Under the pieces are notes generated by a model that saw only the letters and a list, made by a program, of their open reading frames with translations, ran no database searches and was not told the DNA's origin. Made by a program: the position numbers and the translations under genes. From the NCBI RefSeq assembly GCF_031432315.1, contig NZ_JAVKGO010000018.1, positions 1 to 27,985 of the forward strand: 27,985 nt of DNA, given 5' to 3'. Each line of letters begins with the position of its first letter. Positions within the stretch are counted from its first letter, which is position 1. Shown here piece after piece: positions 24,817 through 27,985 of the stretch. Origin of the DNA: Serpentinicella sp031432315 (GTDB lineage: Bacteria > Bacillota > Clostridia > Peptostreptococcales > Natronincolaceae).

Positions 24817-26244
24817 ATGAGAAATTATGAAAATCATGTGCAGAGATTTAAAAACAATGTTCTAGTAGAAGTTGCTAAATATGCCTTTGAAGGTACTTTA
24901 GATAAAAACTTAATGAAAATACCCTATACAGTAAGCCCAGGTCCAGATAGTCACTTCCGTTGTTGTATATATCATGAAAGGGCAGTAATTGCTGATCGTA
25001 CCCACGTGGCACTAGGAGGAGATCCAAATATTGATGGTATTGTAGAAGTTCTACCTTCAGCTTGTGACCAGTGCCCTATTAATAAATATGTCATAACTGA
25101 AACCTGTAGAGGCTGTATTGCCAACCGATGTTTATCATCTTGCCCAGTAAAAGCAATTATGATTCAAAGAGGTCGGGCTGTCATTGATTATGATAAATGT
25201 ATAGAATGTGGAAGATGTAAAGAAAGTTGTCCATTTAGTGCCATTGCTGACGTAATGAGACCATGTAAAAAAGCTTGTCCGACGGATGCTATTAAAATAG
25301 ATAAGAGAAAAAATGCGATTATAAACTACGATAACTGTATTTCATGCGGCTCATGTGTTCAAAAGTGTCCTTTTGGTGCAATACAGGATAAATCACAAAT
25401 TGTACCTGTCATTCAAGCGATAAAATCTAAAAAATCTTCAGTATACGCAATGGTTGCCCCTTCCTTTGCCACGCAATTTGACTATGCAGAACTCGGAAAA
25501 GTTGTAACCGGTATTAAAAAGATTGGATTTAGAGACGTAGTAGAAGTCGCACTAGGTGCAGATATGGTAGCAAAACATGAAGCAGAAGAATTGTTAGCAA
25601 ATAAAGAAAAGGGAGAAATCCTCACAAGCTCCTGTTGTCCAGGGTTTGTTAACTACATAGATAATAAATACCCTGAACTAAAAAAACATGTTTCAAAGAC
25701 AATATCACCGATGAAAGCAACAGCTAGACTTATTAAATCGATTGACCCAGAAGCAGTGGTAGTTTTCATTGGTCCTTGTATAGGGAAAAAATCAGAAGCG
25801 AAAAATGATGCATCTACAGATTTTGTTTTAACATTTGAAGAGTTAGCTGCTTTAATTCAATCGAAAGACATTGATTTAGAAAAGCTGGAAGCAGCCCCTC
25901 TTAATAACGCTTCCTATTATGGAAGAAAATTCGCAGCAAGTGGAGGCGTTAGTAAAGCAGTACTTCAATGTATAGAAGACAAAAGCAAAGAGCCAATCAA
26001 GGTAGAACTATGTGATGGAATAGAAGCATGTGATAAAACATTGCGATTAATTAAACATAATAGATTTGAAAAAGACTTTGTGGAAGGAATGGCATGCCAA
26101 GGCGGTTGTATAAAAGGGCCTGCAGTTATGCACTACGGACCTAAAGACTTAAAAACCCTAGAATCATACTCAAGCCTTGCCCATGAACCCGACTCAAAAG
26201 ATGCTATTAGACATTTTGACGGACTTGACATACCACTAGAATAA
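24817..26244 (+). CDS. hfsD: [FeFe] hydrogenase, non-canonical (group B-like; hfsD position)
   Basis: Probable H2-evolving or H2-oxidising enzyme using ferredoxin; 475 residues from the ATG at 24817 (AAGGTG eight bases upstream). The frame also admits a TTG one codon earlier, so residue numbers here count from that TTG. The N-terminal half is rich in Fe-S motifs: Cys84/87, Cys98/101/106/110, Cys129/132/135/139, Cys151/155 and Cys175/178/181/185, enough for at least three [4Fe-4S] clusters. H-cluster motifs: SSCCPGF (272-278), FIGPCIGKK (Cys322) and EGMACQGGCIKGP (Cys428, Cys432). The ligands are complete. Differences from standard HydA are Phe for Trp in motif 1, GPC for MPC in motif 2, and GP for GGG after motif 3, a pattern associated with group B enzymes. 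There is no PAS domain. Maturases HydE/F/G are not in the window. Confidence 0.92.
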   Translation: MRNYENHVQRFKNNVLVEVAKYAFEGTLDKNLMKIPYTVSPGPDSHFRCCIYHERAVIADRTHVALGGDPNIDGIVEVLPSACDQCPINKYVITETCRGCIANRCLSSCPVKAIMIQRGRAVIDYDKCIECGRCKESCPFSAIADVMRPCKKACPTDAIKIDKRKNAIINYDNCISCGSCVQKCPFGAIQDKSQIVPVIQAIKSKKSSVYAMVAPSFATQFDYAELGKVVTGIKKIGFRDVVEVALGADMVAKHEAEELLANKEKGEILTSSCCPGFVNYIDNKYPELKKHVSKTISPMKATARLIKSIDPEAVVVFIGPCIGKKSEAKNDASTDFVLTFEELAALIQSKDIDLEKLEAAPLNNASYYGRKFAASGGVSKAVLQCIEDKSKEPIKVELCDGIEACDKTLRLIKHNRFEKDFVEGMACQGGCIKGPAVMHYGPKDLKTLESYSSLAHEPDSKDAIRHFDGLDIPLE

Positions 26245-26256
26245 CTTATTTAACAC

Positions 26257-26299
26257 CGAGATTCCTTCTTTTGTCATCCTGAGCTCGCGAAGGATCTCG
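26257..26299 (+). terminator. Repeat-derived hairpin after hfsD
   Basis: CGAGAT-T-CCTTC (26257-26268) pairs with GAAGGATCTCG (26289-26299): 11 pairs and one bulge, 20-base loop, starting 12 bases after the hfsD stop codon. The right arm and loop are a complete repeat core (26273-26300), the left arm a truncated inverted core. No T-run follows, so termination or 3' stabilisation is inferred. Confidence 0.55.
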
Positions 26300-26304
26300 A
26301 TATT

Positions 26305-26342
26305 AAGCAGATGACCGAAGAGAAGTTTCGTGTCAGTCGCTT
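26305..26342 (+). repeat. 38-bp hairpin element, copy 1
   Basis: Begins AAGCAGATGACCGAAG and ends TTTCGTGTCAGTCGCTT. Arms AAGC/GCTT, TGAC/GTCA and CGAAG/TTTCG fold around an AGAAG-type loop with one 3x3 internal loop and one bulge. It differs from copies 2 and 3 at two positions only. Confidence 0.85.
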
Positions 26343-26425
26343 AGTTAAAAATGATTAATTTCTTACATTTGTTAGATCTAAAGAAATTAAAGAATTTTTA
26401 ATACATATTTAAAATATTATTTCCT
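26343..26425. other. AT-rich intergenic stretch, no feature seen
   Basis: Unstructured AT-rich sequence between the first 38-bp element and the next mosaic repeat tail. No open frame with a ribosome binding site. Confidence 0.5.
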
Positions 26426-26500
26426 ATCACCTAACCCCTATCCAACTATCCAGCTGCTTCTTCTGTCATTCTGAGCCTTGCGAAGAATCTCGGTTTTGAC
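26426..26500 (+). repeat. Mosaic intergenic repeat, module
   Basis: A tail segment (TATCACCTAACCCCTATCCA, ACTATCCAGCTG) leads into core 26465-26493: GTCATTCTGAGCCTTGCGAA, GAATCTCGG, then TTTTGACTTTGTTG. Confidence 0.82.
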
Positions 26501-26548
26501 TTTGTTGTTACCATTAACTTAGATTCGAGATTCTTCACTGTCGTTCAT

Positions 26549-26586
26549 AAGCAGATGACCGAAAAGAAGTTTCGAGTCAGTCGCTT
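26549..26586 (+). repeat. 38-bp hairpin element, copy 2
   Basis: Same element as at 26305 with CGAAAAGAAGTTTCGAG in the centre. It lies inside the interruption of the inverted mosaic core. Confidence 0.88.
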
Positions 26587-26597
26587 ACGCAGAGTGC

Positions 26598-26635
26598 AAG
26601 CAGATGACCGAAAAGAAGTTTCGCGTCAGTCGCTT
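26598..26635 (+). repeat. 38-bp hairpin element, copy 3
   Basis: Differs from copy 2 by one base (TTTCGCG). It starts 49 bases after copy 2, giving a direct tandem pair with an 11-base spacer. Confidence 0.88.
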
Positions 26636-26675
26636 ACACAGAGGAGAATGACAATCCATTGATATAATATAAAGC

Positions 26676-26758
26676 ATCTCGGTTTTGACTTTGTTATTTT
26701 GCTTTTCCTATTCCTTATCTCCTAACCAACTATCCAACTGACCAACTGTCCAACTAAT
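26676..26758 (+). repeat. Mosaic intergenic repeat, core-truncated module
   Basis: Only ATCTCGG of the core remains, followed by a full tail TTTTGACTTTGTTATTTTGC, TTTTCCTATTCCTTATCTCC and octamer-like CCAACTATCCAACTGACCAA, CTGTCCAACTAAT. Confidence 0.82.
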
Positions 26759-26761
26759 ATC

Positions 26762-26855
26762 GTCATTCTGAGCCCTGCGAAGAATCTCGATTTTGACTTT
26801 ATTATTAATTTTGCTTTTCCGATCACCTAACCCCTATATAACTATCCAACTGATT
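26762..26855 (+). repeat. Mosaic intergenic repeat, complete module
   Basis: Core 26762-26790 (GTCATTCTGAGCCCTGCGAA, GAATCTCGA), AT-rich tail, CTTTTCCGATCACCTAACCC and ACTATCCAACTGATT. Confidence 0.85.
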
Positions 26856-26860
26856 CTCTT

Positions 26861-26888
26861 GTCATACTGAAAGAAGTGAAGTATCCGG
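26861..26888 (+). repeat. Degenerate mosaic repeat core
   Basis: GTCATACTGAAAGAAGTGAA followed by GTATCCGG. Same diverged subtype (GTCATAC..GAAGTATC) as the copy within the hfs operon. From here to 27029 is AT-rich leader of the next gene. Confidence 0.65.
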
Positions 26889-27029
26889 TTTTAAATTGTT
26901 TTCATACCTATATTAAAAAACTATTGATAATTTTACCATAATACATATAATCTAATTATAGGATATCTAAATAGGAAAGATACTTACGGGGTTTAATACC
27001 TTAAAGTTTTCATTTCAAGGGAGGGTTGT

Positions 27030-27353
27030 ATGTTGGAGATAATTGAAGTTTTACTCACAGGGCTTCTTTCAATAAGTTTGTTTGTCTTTTCAACATTTTT
27101 ATTTCGGCAAAAGGGTCCCATTCCCACTACTTTCTACATGCTGGCAAAACCTGAAGAGAGAAAAAAGATGAGAACCAAGGAAGAGTATCGTTTTACTGGC
27201 ATTGTGATGTTAACGCTGTCGGTTATATTTCTATTAGTAACCTTAGGAAATCTTTTTAATCTAAACTGGACTGGTAAAGGGACCATAATCCTGTCCATAC
27301 TATTAGTCGTATATGTTATTGGATATAGCATTAAAGAAATTAGTAACTGGTAG
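27030..27353 (+). CDS. Small membrane protein, DUF3784-like
   Basis: 107 residues with three predicted membrane helices (about 5-25, 54-74 and 82-102). Between helices 1 and 2 there is a charged cytoplasmic loop, MLAKPEERKKMRTKEEYRFT, followed by GIVMLTLSVIFLL. This resembles the loop of DUF3784 proteins (Gly-Tyr-N-x-M-(S/T)-x-x-E-(K/R)...R-x-x-G), but the match is from memory and partial. GGGAGGG is seven bases before the ATG. The next gene starts 69 bases downstream in the same direction. Function unknown. Confidence 0.7.
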   Translation: MLEIIEVLLTGLLSISLFVFSTFLFRQKGPIPTTFYMLAKPEERKKMRTKEEYRFTGIVMLTLSVIFLLVTLGNLFNLNWTGKGTIILSILLVVYVIGYSIKEISNW

Positions 27354-27422
27354 GAATGTTACTAATTTGTGAAAGGATATAATTAAAATAGATCCTACGA
27401 CATTATTGGGGGAAGATTCTAT

Positions 27423-27824
27423 ATGAAAAAAATTATTGTAATTGGACTGATGCTATTAGCCATAACTTTTCCATTTTTAAGGGGTTGCTATGATAGGGTA
27501 ACAATACCTGAAAAAGTACTTGTAGTAGGGGCACAAACAGAGGAATTTTCTATTAGTACCGAAAGAGAGATTCGAGATCAAAATAAGGTAGCACAGTATG
27601 AAAGTCTACTAGAAGAAATAGACTTCGAAAGTAGTGAATGGGAACCAGAAACTTATCCCGACTTCGTACTGATGATAAACTATAAAGAAGGGTATTTTGT
27701 AGGTTTTCATCATATATGGATAGAAGAACAGGGCGGATATTTATTATTAAATGGTTCAAATGAGAATTTTACAGAGCTAACAGCTCAGCAAGTACAAAAA
27801 TTAAAAGAAATCACTGAAGAGTAA
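27423..27824 (+). CDS. Hypothetical secreted protein or lipoprotein
   Basis: 133 residues. MKKIIVIGLMLLAITFPFLRGC is a signal peptide whose end (LRGC, Cys22) resembles a lipobox, although Arg at the -2 position is unusual, so either a lipoprotein or an uncleaved anchor is possible. The remainder is an acidic, soluble domain (DFVLMINYKEGYFVGFHHIW; YLLLNGSNENFTEL) with no motif I recognise. GGGGGAAG precedes the ATG by about eight bases, and codon use matches the surrounding genes. Possibly co-transcribed with the small membrane protein upstream. The remaining bases to the window end show no further gene. Confidence 0.7.
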   Translation: MKKIIVIGLMLLAITFPFLRGCYDRVTIPEKVLVVGAQTEEFSISTEREIRDQNKVAQYESLLEEIDFESSEWEPETYPDFVLMINYKEGYFVGFHHIWIEEQGGYLLLNGSNENFTELTAQQVQKLKEITEE

Positions 27825-27985
27825 GAGGCGAAGTGTCATAACGCTTATATCCTATGTGTATTAAATATAGAAAAGGATGACTATTACTTTAAATGAGTAA
27901 AATAGCCAGAGACTGTAAATAAATTTGTGCTTATTGAGTAAATAATAAAACTCAATCTGGCAAGAAATATTCAGTTGGATATAAA

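Larger units (their letters stand above)
26527..26652 (-). repeat. Inverted mosaic repeat core interrupted by 98 bp
   Basis: The plus-strand left part GAGATTCTTCACTGTCGTTC (to 26547) and right part GAATGAC (26646-26652) together equal one inverted core, as in the intact copy at 21103-21132. The 98 bases between carry 38-bp element copies 2 and 3. Confidence 0.7.

Noticed and set aside
26500..26517. TTGTTACCATTAACTT as a third Rex box
   Set aside because: The spacing is two bases short of the 18-bp Rex palindrome, and it lies in a repeat tail with no promoter nearby.
26305..26635. Short regularly spaced repeats as a CRISPR array
   Set aside because: Only three copies, one of them 244 bp away. 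The other two are separated by just 11 bases, and there are no cas genes.

Overview
This is a low-GC, AT-rich bacterial window. It looks like a chromosomal segment of an anaerobic clostridial Firmicute. The evidence is strong AGGAGG-type ribosome binding sites, GTG and TTG starts, a Bacillus/Clostridium-type LexA box, an alpha-type glutamine synthetase with the Bacillus feedback residues, and a complete two-hydrogenase [FeFe] operon with Rex-type redox operators. No species is assigned. There are no tRNA or rRNA genes, no transposase or phage genes and no CRISPR array.

Layout. Bases 95-2893 (minus) hold glnA and a Y-family DNA polymerase whose promoter carries a palindromic LexA box. Bases 3051-4049 (plus) encode a YhfP-type medium-chain reductase, which ends at a 20-bp terminator hairpin shared with a convergent operon. 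Bases 4115-8973 (minus) form a complete BmpA/YufOPQ-type nucleoside ABC uptake operon: lipoprotein, tandem ATPase and two permeases with overlapping genes. Next come truA (minus) and a hotdog thioesterase (plus). Bases 11123-12834 (minus) are an ECF sigma factor/anti-sigma pair with an ECF-type promoter (TGAAAC-N16-CGTT) directly upstream, so it is probably autoregulated. Diverging from it at 13133-17447 is a type III restriction-modification system (mod, res). Bases 17684-21075 hold a CPBP membrane protease, a DUF454 membrane protein, a universal stress protein and an OFA-type MFS transporter.

The most interesting block is 21521-26244. It has the composition of the four-gene hfs operon described in Thermoanaerobacterium: a small NuoE-like [2Fe-2S] protein, a PAS-containing [FeFe]-hydrogenase-like protein, a SpoIIE/PP2C-type phosphatase and a second [FeFe] hydrogenase. 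Both hydrogenases have non-canonical H-cluster motifs. The promoter (TTGATA-N17-TATTAT) overlaps one Rex-like box, and a second, better one follows 25 bp downstream. This suggests control by the NADH/NAD+ ratio, coupled to a hydrogenase-PAS-phosphatase signalling output.

The intergenic regions at 10200-10445, 17460-17566, 21103-21421, 24760-24785 and 26257-26890 are filled by a mosaic repeat family. Each module has an imperfectly palindromic core (GTCATCCTGAGC...GCGAAGGATCTCG), an AT-rich tail and CCAACTAA-type octamers. In the last region a different 38-bp hairpin-forming element occurs three times, and two of its copies interrupt a core repeat. Head-to-head repeat cores form hairpins 12 bases after the stop codons of res and hfsD. 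One repeat core also adds a false N-terminal extension to the MFS reading frame. The window ends with two small genes of unknown function.
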